The translations under genes and the position numbers were made by a program. The notes beneath the pieces are model-generated. The model was not told the origin of the DNA. It did no database searches and saw nothing but the letters and a program-made list of their open reading frames with translations. Of a stretch of 64,000 nucleotides of DNA, positions 20,318-32,500 are shown one piece after another. How positions within the stretch are numbered: position 1 is the first letter of the stretch; the number at the start of each line of letters is the position of its first letter. The DNA lies in assembly GCA_905250025.1 (NCBI GenBank), contig CAJNOJ010000042.1, forward strand, positions 248,001-312,000, written 5' to 3'. The stretch is from Adineta ricciae (taxonomy: Eukaryota; Rotifera; Eurotatoria; Adinetida; Adinetidae).

Positions 20318-22807
20318 ATGCAAGACGTCGTTGTGATCTGGCTCGACAATCAGATTGATCATAATAATGCTGATTGTCTGTTTACAATTTCACAACTTGA
20401 ACACATTACTGACAATGTCACTACATTCGCGGATAATGATGAATGTGTCGAATATATACTCAATTGTAATGACCATCAAGTCTATCTAATCGTTTCTGGT
20501 GCACTTGGACAATATCTTGTTCGTTGTATCCACGACATTCCTCTATTACACTCGATTTTCATCTTTTGTCAAAACAAATCATATCATGAACAATGGGCTA
20601 AACATTGGAACAAGATCAAAGATGTTTCCACTGATATAATATCACTCTGCCAAGCCATTCAGAACTCGTTTCCCCAAGCTGAGCCCACTGTCACACCAAT
20701 CAGTTTTGTACCATCTGGCAAAAGATTGTATCTGCTCAATCCATCTTTCATGTACACACAACTCTTCAAAGAGATCTTGTTAACGATCGAATTCGAAGAC
20801 AAACACATCGAAGAGTTTGTCAGGCATCATCCTGGACTAATCACTCTCGATGGTACACATTCTAATGATTTTGAGCAATCAGTACGTGATTACCGTGCAA
20901 AGAACCCCATCTGGTGGTATACAAGAGGTAATTCCTTGCATTCCATGCTCAACGATGCACTAAGAATCATGGATGGTGATGTTCTTGTTCGAATGGGATT
21001 CTTCGTCACTGATCTTCATCGCAACATTGAACAGTTGCACAAAGAACAGTTTGTTAACACATCTTGGAGTCCTCTTGTGTTTACAGTATATCGCGGACAA
21101 GGTCTATCTCACACAGATTTTGGAGAACTAAGAAACACAATAGGCGGGTTGATGTCATTCAACAGCTTCTTCTCTACCAGTATGCAACGGGACGTCTCGT
21201 TATCCTATGCAAAAAGTAACGCAGACAATCCCAAGTTAGTAGGAATTCTCTTCACAATAGAGGTCGATCCTTCTCGGTCAACAACACCGTTTGCCTCAGT
21301 TGGGAATCATGGCCGTTTCTTACAAGAAAACGAAGTTCTATTTTCAATGCACACCGTGTTTCGCATTCATCACATCAAACTCATTGGCACTGATCGCTCA
21401 CTTTATGAAGTGAATATCTCGTTGACTCTTGATTCTGATGAAGACCTACGCACACTGACCGATCATATTCGCCGCGAGAATCATCTCGATGGTAAAGGTT
21501 GGACGCGATTAGGCCAACTGCTCATTCAGTTGGGTCAACATGAAAAGGCTAAGGCGATTTATGATACTTTACTCAACCAAACATCAGATGAAAGTGATAA
21601 AGGATTGATTTATCACCAACTTGGTCGTATCCGACTCATGCAAGGCTTGTTTCAGGAAGCCATAACATTCTATGCCAAATCACTTGTGCGTCTCGAAAAA
21701 TCATTTCCCGCAAACCATCATGATTTAGCCACATCCTACAACGACATCGGCTTGGTATATGACAGGATGGGAGATTATCGAAAAGCACTCGAATACTACG
21801 AAAAAGTTTTTTCCATTGAACAACAATCACTTGCTGCAAACCATCCTGATTTAGCCACATCCTACAACAACATCGGCTCGGTGTATGACAGTATGGGAGA
21901 TTATCGAAAAGCACTCGAATACTACGAAAACGCTCTTTCAATTCAACAACCATCACTTCCTGCACACCATCCTAGTATAGCCAGATCCTACAACAACATC
22001 GGCTCGGCGTATGACAGGATGGGAGATTATCGAAAAGCACTCGAATACTACGAAAAAGCTCTTTCAATTGAACAACAGTCACTTCCTGCAAACCATCCTG
22101 ATTTAGCGACATCCTACCACAACATCGGCTTGGTGTATAATAATATGGGAGATTATCGAAAAGCACTCGAATACTACGAAAAAGCTCTTTCAATTCAACA
22201 ACCATCACTTCCTGCAAACCATCCTGATTTAGCCACATCCTACAGCAACATCGGCTCGGCGTATGACAGTATGGGAGATTATGGAAAAGCACTCGAATAC
22301 TACGAAAAAGCTCTTTCAATTCGACAACAATCACTTCCCGCAAACCATCCTGATTTAGCCGCATCCTACAACAACATCGGCTCGGTGTATAATAATATGG
22401 GAGATTATCGAAAAGCACTCGAATACGATGAAAAAGCTCTTTCAATTCAACAACCATCACTTCCTGCAAACCATCCTGATTTAGCCACATCCTGCAGCAA
22501 CATCGGCTCGGTGTATAATAATATGGGAGATTATCGAAAAGCACTCGAATACGATGAAAAAGCTCTTTCAATTCGACAACAATCACTTCCTGCAAACCAT
22601 CCTGATTTAGCCGCATCCTACAACAACATCGGCTTGGTGTATAATAATATGGGAGATTATCCGAAAGTTCAGCTGTATTGTGAGCGCGCTGTTGAAATTG
22701 GTAAGTGTTCAATGTCACCGAATCATCCGGGCCTGTTAACGTTCGAAAGAAATCTGGAATGTGTTAGAAATGGATTGCAGCACTCTTCTTTTCGTGCTAT
22801 AAAATAA
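20318..22807 (+). CDS. ADP-ribosyltransferase (R-S-E type) fused to TPR repeats
   Basis: An 829-residue intronless protein. Residues 1-130 are an unassigned N-terminal domain. Residues about 150-375 form an arginine-type mono-ADP-ribosyltransferase fold with the R-S-E signature: Arg259 in VYRGQGLS, STS at 286-288 in SFNSFFSTSMQ, and the ExE pair Glu337/Glu339 in LQENEVLF. The enzyme class transfers ADP-ribose from NAD+ to proteins. From about residue 385 come TPRs: two diverged units, then eight near-identical 42-residue kinesin-light-chain-like units (consensus YNNIGSVYDSMGDYRKALEYY), probably a partner-binding solenoid. There is no signal peptide or membrane segment, so it is cytosolic. ART-TPR fusions are a multiplied family in bdelloids (recalled knowledge). 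All catalytic residues are present. Partner and target unknown. An AATAAA-like signal overlaps the stop. Confidence 0.87.
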   Translation: MQDVVVIWLDNQIDHNNADCLFTISQLEHITDNVTTFADNDECVEYILNCNDHQVYLIVSGALGQYLVRCIHDIPLLHSIFIFCQNKSYHEQWAKHWNKIKDVSTDIISLCQAIQNSFPQAEPTVTPISFVPSGKRLYLLNPSFMYTQLFKEILLTIEFEDKHIEEFVRHHPGLITLDGTHSNDFEQSVRDYRAKNPIWWYTRGNSLHSMLNDALRIMDGDVLVRMGFFVTDLHRNIEQLHKEQFVNTSWSPLVFTVYRGQGLSHTDFGELRNTIGGLMSFNSFFSTSMQRDVSLSYAKSNADNPKLVGILFTIEVDPSRSTTPFASVGNHGRFLQENEVLFSMHTVFRIHHIKLIGTDRSLYEVNISLTLDSDEDLRTLTDHIRRENHLDGKGWTRLGQLLIQLGQHEKAKAIYDTLLNQTSDESDKGLIYHQLGRIRLMQGLFQEAITFYAKSLVRLEKSFPANHHDLATSYNDIGLVYDRMGDYRKALEYYEKVFSIEQQSLAANHPDLATSYNNIGSVYDSMGDYRKALEYYENALSIQQPSLPAHHPSIARSYNNIGSAYDRMGDYRKALEYYEKALSIEQQSLPANHPDLATSYHNIGLVYNNMGDYRKALEYYEKALSIQQPSLPANHPDLATSYSNIGSAYDSMGDYGKALEYYEKALSIRQQSLPANHPDLAASYNNIGSVYNNMGDYRKALEYDEKALSIQQPSLPANHPDLATSCSNIGSVYNNMGDYRKALEYDEKALSIRQQSLPANHPDLAASYNNIGLVYNNMGDYPKVQLYCERAVEIGKCSMSPNHPGLLTFERNLECVRNGLQHSSFRAIK
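21715..22720 (+). repeat. 126-bp tandem repeat encoding the TPR array
   Basis: Eight units of 126 bp (42 codons), most pairs highly similar in DNA including synonymous positions; the last unit is diverged. The uniformity indicates recent unequal exchange or gene conversion. Antisense open frames across this array follow from the periodicity and are not genes. Confidence 0.85.
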
Positions 22808-23830
22808 AATTATCTATTACCTTAAAGTCACATGTCATCGGATAACTTTTCAGAGAAGCATTCTATCGATATCTTTGCATTAGAATGCGCCGAGAAGGTC
22901 TCCATGGGTGAAGTAGCGATAGGTTGACACATTGAATGTCTTTAGATAATGGGCATTGCCAATATGAGTTATGTTGGGAAGGATAAATCTCACGATTGAA
23001 GTCGGTGACGTTTGGCAAATCGTGTCCGAAGTTTATGTTGAAGCCGTAGAGGCCGTTCTATAAAGATAAATTTGTTTAAGTTTTTATAGGTACTATTGAG
23101 AATGCAAGAAATGAGCTCCTGGTAAGGTGGGGTCTGTATACTTGCCTATGCGAATTCTACTGAAGGGTGGAAAAGCGAGAGTTCAGACTTCAAATACTAA
23201 TTGAAGTAGATGAAGTCTTGCTTTTCCTCTTAGGATTGTCAATGACTCGATTCTGAATGGAAAAGGGTTTCTTATTTCAGACGCGTTTGAATGCATCAAC
23301 TATTGAAAACACGCCTAAACGTGTTAAGACGCGTTCATTGTGTGTTTCAGAGTTACGTAACTTGTATTGCTCTACTTTAAAAATAAGTTTTAATATTATC
23401 GAAAACAACGATCATATTGCTCAATCGTGAGTAGTTATAAAACATTTCATTGCTCCCTTTTCTGAAAGAAAGGGTCATAGAATCATAAATGGTCATGAAA
23501 ATACATAAAGTTTGTTTGCTTGTTTGCATAATCCAATCAGATTGTAGCATATTATAAATCAAAGATTGACCACTGATGAGGTGATCTGGATCCAAGATCT
23601 CGAAGCTGTTGTTGGTTTTTCAATAAAAATATTCTGTGCGGTTTTTTTAGGCAAAGGACGATTTTTTGCAAGGAAGTTTTTTTGTAGGCGAGTGTTTGAA
23701 GCAGCAATATGTAGAACACAATGAAATAGTTGATTAACGCCGGATTGTTGAATATTCATACACATCAGCACATTGATAGTATCACAATTATACAAATGGC
23801 TATATTACACAAACATTATCTGATACTTAC
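22808..23830. other. Intergenic, nothing recognised
   Basis: About 1 kb between the ART-TPR gene and the second solo LTR, with only short frames and no motif or retroelement internal sequence. Confidence 0.5.
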
Positions 23831-24036
23831 TGTAATGACAAACTGGTTGAGTAGCTGACCGCTTCTCACGGTATCGATGTTTATTGACTACTCTACATGA
23901 CCAGAATGTGTCTCTTTCAAAATAAGACACGCGCTTATATAGAGAAGAGGAAAGAGAGATATGACCCGGAGATAGTATGATATAGAGGTGAGAGAATAAA
24001 GAACAGAAAGAGATGAACGATATCATTATCGTTACA
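23831..24036 (-). repeat. Solo LTR, 206 bp, second copy
   Basis: Same 206-bp element as 19739-19944 and in the same orientation, differing at about three positions. Its own 5-bp direct repeat CTTAC flanks it (23826-23830 and 24037-24041). Because this differs from the repeat at the first copy, the two are independent insertions reduced to solo LTRs, not the ends of one element. Confidence 0.8.
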
Positions 24037-24180
24037 CTTACCACTCAAAATAATACTCCGCTGTAACAACTGTTGTTTTGGACAGTCACAATGGCACAAA
24101 GTCGGTGATTTTTCAACAGGCAATCGTTTGATTCATTCTAAAGGGATTCTAAACTAGATGAAAGAATGAAAGTTGGACAT

Positions 24181-24745
24181 TAACGGCTAGCCGCGAGCGG
24201 CCGACCGACTAGATCTTGATTTAAAGAGTAATATTTTAGAGAACAAATTTTAGCGACGTTCATATAGTTTAAGGATTCTTTGGAGCCTTTAACAGAGGGC
24301 GGTATACCTATGTAAAGTTCCTAGGTTTTCGATTATGGATTGATTTTCCAGAGTGGATTTCTTTTCGGATAACATCTTCATCTGAATAAAATGAAAAAAG
24401 GAAAATACATGGAAACGGCTAGCCGTAAGTGGCCGACGAACAACTCGGCGTTTATTTGAATTGCTTAGAGGAGATAAATTAATTGAAAGTAAATTGATTT
24501 TTTATTTTGAGTAGTTTGAAGAGAGTCGACGAATAAATTTTTATAAACAGTGTTCGTTTTGTTTACGTCTTTAGACAAATAAATTGAAAGTAATCTGACA
24601 TGAGCGAAGCAGAAAATGAAAGAATGAGCATAAAAGTGACTTCAATTCGAAGTCGATTAGATTGATATCTAAGTGAAAGCTTTTGTCTACTACTTCCCTA
24701 ATTGTTTCAGAAAAGGGTCAGTGAATCCAATGGATGAGCGCTACT
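24181..24745 (+). repeat. GC-rich GGCTAGCCG repeats, plus orientation
   Basis: AACGGCTAGCCGCGAGCGG (24182) and AAACGGCTAGCCGTAAGTGG (24413) are two copies of the GC-rich motif also seen at 18511 and, inverted, at 18890. The block 24706-24745 matches 18261-18300 inverted. The local GC content stands out against the AT-rich surroundings. Confidence 0.5.
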
Positions 24746-26272
24746 TGAGTAAAATACCATGTGTTAAATATTCATTACCTGTTCTGACAGAAGATTTATT
24801 TTCCCGGTCATCTCTATGCACTCTCACCGTTTGTTGCCTCAAATATCGTTGACTGTACCAAATAATGATCATCTTTTTGATCGACAGATTTATAAATCAG
24901 AAAATATCTTGAATTTGATGCTGTCAGAAACTTATAAAGAACGATGATCATCATTAGCTAACAGCAAGAATCACGTGAAGAACCGATATTTCTTTACTAT
25001 ATTTAGAGAAACAGAATCTATAGTTAGATACAAGGCTTTGAAAATGATCGGTTATCAATAGATGTCATATTCCTGTGATCTTGATTCTTCTCTGAAGGAA
25101 AAACTACGCAGTATTCAATCAAGTAGGTGCTACCCGATTGTTTGATTGACCGAAAAACAGCATTTTTATCAAGATTTCTTAATATGAAAGTTGATAGGAT
25201 AAAGTATCATAAAAGGCAACAAATGCATAAACTCCACCTTATGGAACATAGAACCGATCTGTTAATTACATCTCTGATCAAAACAATATCGAAGAAATGA
25301 ACATCTGAATGTTATCTGAACCTTTAGTGAGAACAAATCTATTTCACAGGTATAGCATCTGACGAATTCTGTAAAATAGAGTGATATATTGTTCGATTTC
25401 GTTGTTCAAGAAGCAATCGTACATTAAAATTCAATATTCAATTGAAGGCACATAACTATTGCAAATCCTCATGCGACAGACCAGAAAAATATTCCAGAGT
25501 AAAATGCAATAAGAACAGTAGAAGAAATATGACTATGTGGCAGTCTTGAAAGTAATTTCCTATCATCCTAATGAAGAAAATATATACTAATCTAAGTTGA
25601 CACTTGTCAGATATGAAAAACATCCAGACGTTAGTAGAAAAAATATGCTGGGTACTACTCGGATGTAACAACTGACAGTAACTATTTGATGCGTAGCTGC
25701 TATTTGCAAAAAAAAGATTTTTTGTAAAGAGTATCGAATAAACAAGCATTGATACTTGGCTTCACCGAGTAAATTCTAATCATTATATGATTGATAAGAC
25801 ATGACTTTTTAACGTTATATGAATGTTCGCATTAGGCGTCGAATATTTTCCTTTAGGGCTTGAAACTGATTCACTAGTTTGGCTTTAGATTATCATTTTC
25901 TGTTTTTATCCAATATCACTTGAGTAAATCGTAATTGAAAATAAAAGCTTCCCTGCCATATTTTCTATTTAATCTCACGTGAATAAGTATCTATCGTCAA
26001 GACGACGTTGTCGCAGATTTGCAAAGACGCTTGTTGATGGCATGTTTTAGCAACCAAATGAAAGTAATCATTAAAAAAGCGGATGAACGTCTAATGAGAA
26101 ACCTGAATCATATCTCTTGTTTTTTCTTTCCTCTCCAAAAGTTTCTAATTGCGAGTATTATTTTCTCATCTGTCATCATCGTATATGAACGTCACATGAG
26201 ATTATATTGGATTTGGCTGCAGAGAGACTTTCTCTTCTTGTATGGCCGACACGGGGCCGGAGAGGCCTTATC
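24746..26272. other. Intergenic, nothing recognised
   Basis: AT-rich; frames such as 26019-26477 lack a native ATG and overlap the duplicated mucin flank, so I do not count them as genes. Confidence 0.5.
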
Positions 26273-26554
26273 AATATTAAAAATTATCACTTCAGAGGAC
26301 TTGCATCCTGAAAACATCATACCTTCCTGTCGAGAAAGCAGATTTTATACGTCGCCAGAAAACAAAAAAACAACCCGTTTCAATGGAGTTCTTCTTTTTA
26401 ATGAGAAAAAATGCGAGACAGAAGAAATCCGTCAAAATAGCTTCACATTCCCACCTTTACAACTAGAAAAAAATTAACACGTTCAGTAAATTTCTCAACC
26501 TTTCCACTTTCACTCTTTCCAGCATTAACTTTCAGATATTCAACGCAATACGGA
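26273..26554 (+). repeat. 5' flank of mucin-like copy 2, homologous to 1-283
   Basis: Aligned with the first 283 bases of the window, with scattered substitutions and small indels. It ends at the start codon, with a T-rich/AG tract in the last 40 bases. Confidence 0.75.
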
Positions 26555-29538
26555 ATGGTCGCGTTAAAAACTTTGTTGATAGGCATAGCCTCCTTCTTTG
26601 GATTTGCTGCAATAGTGGTGGTCCTAGGCCTTATTCCTGTATATACCAAAAGTAATGCCACCACTATCACAGTCGCAACCACAACTACTACAACAAACAC
26701 AATCGCTACCTCAACCACTACCACAACAACAAATGTTTCGCCTACTACAACAGCGTCGACTACAGCAACGTCTACACTAGTAAACACGACAGCCGTAACA
26801 ACAGCCCCCTTAACAAACACCACATTATCTACAACCAACACACCACCAGCCACAACAATAAATACGACAGCAGCATCGAACAACACAACATCATTTATCT
26901 CGAATTCCACGATCACAACTACCGTTATCGCAACGAACACAACCCTGACCTCAGTCAATACAACGGCACCAACAACAATCACACCTGCCAACTCCACATC
27001 GTCAGCGATTACTTCCCTTCCAACGAACACAACCCCAGTTACAACGTATACCACAGTCGCATGGAACAATGGAACATCATCTGTGTCGAACATCACATCA
27101 GCAACTACAATTCTGCCAGGTAACACAACATCTGCCACATTGAATGCCACTGTTGCATGGACCAGTGGAACATCAACAATGTCGAATACTACAGCACCAA
27201 CTACCAATCTACCAGGCAACGCAACGTCTGCTACATTGAATCCCACAACCGCATGGAACAACGGAACATCAACGATGTCGAACAGTACATCACCAACCAC
27301 AATCGTACCCGGGAACACAATCCCGGCTACAATGAACGCCACAGCCGGATGGACCAGCGGAACATCATCCATGTCGAATACTACAGCACCAACTACAAAT
27401 CTACCAGGAAGCACAACATCGGCTGTAATGAATGCCACATCTGCATGGAGCACTGGTACATCATCCATGTCGAATAGTACATCAGCAACTACAATTCTGC
27501 CAGGCAACATGACATCTGTGACAATGAATCCCACAATCGCCTGGAACAACGGAACATCGACCATGTCGTATAGTACATCACCAACTACAAATCTGCCAAG
27601 AAGCACAACAGCAGTTGCAATGAATGCCACAGCCGCATGGACCAGCGGAACATCAACCATGTCGAATACTACAGCACCAACTACAATTCTGCCAGGGAAC
27701 ACAGCATCTACGACAATGAACGTCACTGCTGCATGGACCAGCGGAATATCAACGATGTCGAATAGCACAGCACCAACTACAATGAATCCCACAACCGCAT
27801 GGAACAACGGAACATCAACCATGTCGAATAGCGCATCAGCAACTACAATGAATGCCACTGCTGCATGGACCAGTGGGACATCAACAATGTCGAATACTAC
27901 AGCACCAACTACCAATCTACCAGGCAACGCAACGTCTGCTACATTGAATCCCACAACCGCATGGAACAACGGAACATCAACCATGTCGAATACTACAGCA
28001 CCAACTACCAATCTACCAGGCAACGCAACGTCTGCTACATTGAATCCCACAACCGCATGGAACAACGGAACATCAACCATGTCGAATACTACAGCACCAA
28101 CTACAATTCTGCCAGGGAACACAGCATCTGCGACAATGAACGTCACTGCTGCATGGACCAGCGGAATATCAACGATGTCGAATAGCACAGCACCAACTAC
28201 AATGAATCCCACAACCGCATGGAACAACGGAACATCATCCATGTCGAATAGCGCATCACCAACTACAATGAATGCCACTGCTGCATGGACCAGTGGAACA
28301 GCAACAATGTCGAATCCTATAGCACCAACTACAAATCTGCCCGGGAACGCAACATCTGCGACAATGAACCCCACAGCTGCATGGACCAGTGGAACAACAG
28401 CAATGGCGCATACTACATCACCAATTACAATTCTGCCAGGCAACACAATGTCTGCTACATTGAATCCCACAACCGCATGGAACAACGGAACATCATCCAT
28501 ATCGACCACTACCGGGGCAGCTACAGTTGTGGCGAGCAACACAGCTGTCTCTGCAGCGAATACGGCGACGGCAACCACTGGCACACTGATGAATAGCACG
28601 GTTGTAGCTATGTTAGCAGGTACTAGTGCAGCTAGTTCTACGATCGGAACGGGGGGAAATATCACGGGAGGATCTACAGTAGAAATGATGGGAACATCTG
28701 TTCCAATCGTAACAGCTAGTAGCACACCAGTAGCGAGTACAACGTTTGAAGCTGCTGGAATGGAAATGAATGTATCCGCCGATGTGACAATGGTAGGATT
28801 AACGGATACAGCAGTATATACTACCGCTGCAAGTACGGTAAGGCAGTCTGTGAGTGTGAGTGCGGCAACAGGTACAGCGACTAGTACAATGCATATACAT
28901 TCCATTGAGGCAACATCAACGATAATGATGTCAAGCATGAGCTATCCAGTTCTTAGCTCCACAGGTACGAAAAATGTACGTAGAGAGATGTAGATGTGTG
29001 GAAATCTGTTTAGATTACGGTATTAAAACTACTGTTTCAGCAACTCAAACAGGATCAACATCTGGAATGACACTAAGCCCAGTGGCCATAGTTTCTAGTA
29101 TTGGTGTACTAACAACATCAGGTACGTAAAAATAGCTAGAATATTCAATAGTGAGAAAGTCTGACAAATAGTTGTTACTTAAGGCATGCTTGTCGAATGT
29201 AACAAGTATTAATATTGTGAAACACAAATATATCTCGGGTAATTTTGATCCTAGTAATACCCAACATGCTTATAAAGAGATTTCGAGCATAGAATCAATT
29301 GAGTGTTATAATGGTTTTGCTTTGATATATGAAACATTCCGAGATATATCGATCGTGTATGACCTTGATAATCAATATTTCTCTATGTAGATTCTAAGTA
29401 TTCAACTGACTGAGATATTCAAAAGGAAAACCTTTTTTTGATGAAACTCAAATCATCTATTTTTATTCAATAGCTACGGTATTATCGACGATGAGTGCAA
29501 CGTCCCAGTCTACTTCAGCCATGAAAACAACCACTTAA
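26555..29538 (+). CDS. mucin-like Thr/Ser/Asn-rich membrane-anchored protein, copy 2, three exons
   Basis: Exons 26555-28964, 29041-29121 and 29474-29538 join in phase (all junctions phase 1) to give about 851 residues ending TSQSTSAMKTTT. Residues about 5-28 form a signal anchor almost identical to copy 1. The ectodomain is a Thr/Ser/Asn/Ala-rich array of about 28-30-residue units (TTILPGN, TSATMN, AAWTSGTS, TMSNTTAPT) with very many N-x-T/S sequons. Some units are identical over more than 100 bp, so the array is actively homogenised. A densely glycosylated surface or extracellular mucin-like protein is inferred; there is no enzyme domain. Exon 2 and its splice sites are intact here but not in copy 1, so this is the functional reference copy. 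The very long antisense frame over exon 1 is a codon-composition artefact. Confidence 0.78.
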
Positions 29539-32500
29539 ACCATTCACTTCGTTCTCAATTCACTCAAAATCTCTGTGTTTTTCATTGTTCTCTTCGCTGT
29601 GATATGGAATTTGTAAGAATACACGCACTCGCACGACAAAGAAACAACGAAAGTAGCAATCATCGGTTATGTGACTGTTATGTTCGTCTCATCTTTTTTC
29701 GTCGAACAGATGTTGTCGCCAACTTGTGCATTGCTCGTGCTCACATCACTATTCCGGAAGAAGAGATATGGATGTATTTTGGATGACCTCTGTCTGTGCG
29801 TAGAAAAAAAAGACGAGGAGGAAAAGAAGAGGAAAGAAATTTGAGCATATATTTTCTCTTTCTCTCATGTCTGTGTATTCGAACTGATGACGGATGTTTG
29901 TACGGTGAGTGAACAATAGATTTTTGAGTGAAAAAGAAAAAGCTTCCAACCATCATCGATCGATGGAAGCTATTCAAACTGAAGACGATATGAGTAAGTG
30001 TACTTTTGATAGATTTTGTTGATCTTCTCTAAAATCACAATGTTTGCATTTGTTCAATCATGGAATTCAATTGTTCGTTGTTAAAATTGACGAAAGATAC
30101 GAATCATAATAAATGCCCTAGATATGTACATACATGATGACGAATGAAATTTGTCATTCTACCTTGACTTCGATGTCAAGGCTATTTGCTGTATGTATTA
30201 ACAGTAAACCTTGCTTCATTGATTAATTATGTAAATTAGATATTAATTGATTAGTTAGTTAGTTAAACATTCTAATGCCAATTTCTGTTCGTTCACAATG
30301 AAAGATGACGTTTCAAAGACAAATATTTGAAATAGTTGTTCAGGTGCGACATGTGAGGATGATTGGTTGTTACTCTAATGATTAGAGCTCGTTTTTTGCT
30401 TAGTGCTTATCGCCTGCGGCTTACAAATAAACGACTATAGCATCCATTTTCTACCTACGAATGAGCATGAAAAAGAAAATAAAGAAAAGGTATTCGCCAC
30501 TCAAAATTTTTACAATAGAAACTGTATCTATACCTAGCAGCAGTCATAACTAATCAACCAATGTCCAAATATAATCCATCCCTGATCACATGCATGAGCG
30601 ACATATAGTGTAGAGTAATCCTCTGTCTGTCTCTCTTTTTCTAAAGCCGAATATGATTGTTTGTTTCTTCTAATTATACTCAATGGTGAGACTCCACTTG
30701 AGAAATTTTTAATAAACGATGGTAAAACATCTGTTCACAGAAACAAATTTCCTTGCTCTGATTACATGATTATATAGAAGAGGTATGTATTATTAGTGAT
30801 AATCAAATTTGTTTGAATATTCTGGTCTATCTATTCTGCAGAATATACGTCAGACAATCGAATCAGACTCGCTGAAAACGTCATTTTGTTCCTTTGTTTT
30901 ATCTTTCATATCATTATCTGAGAAGATTTGTATATATGTCTGCAAATTTTATTACTGATAAGAAAATAACTAAAATCGAGAGCATGTTCATTTATTTATT
31001 GAATGATGTTCTCTCAAACGTATATCTTTACCAAAAGATAATCAATTCACTTGAGTGATGGTTCACTCTATAATTAGTGAAAGGTCGCCAGTTGATTGTT
31101 TTTCCTTGATACCATATATTCATGTACATGCATCTACCATTCGTACGTATGCATGACTGTCTGTCTACTTCTCATGTTCTAATTGCATGCGACGACATCC
31201 TTTGTTCATAAGGTAGATGCTTGTCCATTCATTCTCGATGTATATTAGCCATGCAAGCTCTTTTTTTTAATCAACCAACTAAGTATCGTCGTCAGAGTGG
31301 TGCTCGTCCATCGACAACGGTGAGAACAATCATCGTCATCATCCTCTATCACTCGAGTTACCCACTTGAACAGCCTCTTTCCTCTCCTACTCGTCGTTTG
31401 TAGATGGCCTAATAATACTCGATATATGTGTATATGTATAGTTTGTTCAGTATGAAGTAACAGCTGACCCCCTTAAGGCCATTTCTCTGTTCCTTGTCGA
31501 ACGTTCACACGTCAAAAATTTGCCTCATGAACATTTTAATTTGTAAGAGTAGACATGGACTTCAAAAGATAAGACAATTGAAAAACAGTTGACCGTGAAT
31601 CCGCCGATGAGAGATATGAAACGATAATCAGGAAAATGAAGACGTAAGTGTCATCTACGATTGCGTTTTATTTTCCTATTCAGACATAATCAGAATATCA
31701 TCATTTCTTCTCGTACAATTACATTGAATTCTATTCAGGTGCAGTGAACAAACGTGTGAATCTTTACAAATAGAAAGACGAGATGATACATGATTACATC
31801 ATTCTTCGAACATAAATAAAGAGAAAGAGACAACTAAATCTATAGTCGATGTCTTCTCATCGCCGTCAATTTCAATAAGACTGCTAATCAACGAAACGAT
31901 CTTCTATGACGCAAACACACTTCATTTGCTTTGACTATTCTAGAAATATTTGTTACTCACTTATACAAACTTCGTCACAGAAACTAGCATCTTTTTCCTT
32001 TTCTTTTTCTTCTTTCTTTTTTTTTGTTCATGTTTGCATATGAAGAGTTTTCGGTCGTGCCAAGGTCTGTTTGTTCCGGTTTGAATAATCTTGCCTTCTC
32101 TATTTCTTTCATTAACAAAATTCAATTTGTTCCTCTAAATACATGCATGTGCTGGTCATCGTGAGAAAGCAACGAACTGCTATTCCTTTTCAGCAAAAGG
32201 TTATTCTCCCAGTTAGTATCATTGCTTTCTCTTCGTCACTGTCGATGTCGTCTTCTCCTTCTTCTTCTTCTTTTTCATGTTCATGTGCTACAAGTCATCG
32301 TTTTCCGGTTGATGCTGATGGTGTCTGTTATTATCCCTCTACTATGCGTCTTCATGCTCTTCTTTTCTATCTTCGTCGTTCTGATGACGATTATCGACGA
32401 CTAATTGTATATGGTTGTGAGCGCAAAGCAGAAGAGAAGAGCAGAGAGGCAGAGAGAGAGAGAGAAAGAATGAAAGACGGGAAGAAAAAGAAAAAAAAGA

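Noticed and set aside
21636-22718. Antisense frames of 109 and 248 codons over the TPR array
   Set aside because: Caused by the 126-bp periodicity of the sense repeat; no homology.
19739-24036. One full-length LTR retrotransposon between the two LTRs
   Set aside because: The interior has no gag-pol frame, and each LTR has its own different 5-bp target duplication.
26443-28938. 831-codon antisense frame opposite mucin copy 2
   Set aside because: Same composition effect; the sense strand has phased introns and a signal anchor conserved in the paralogue.
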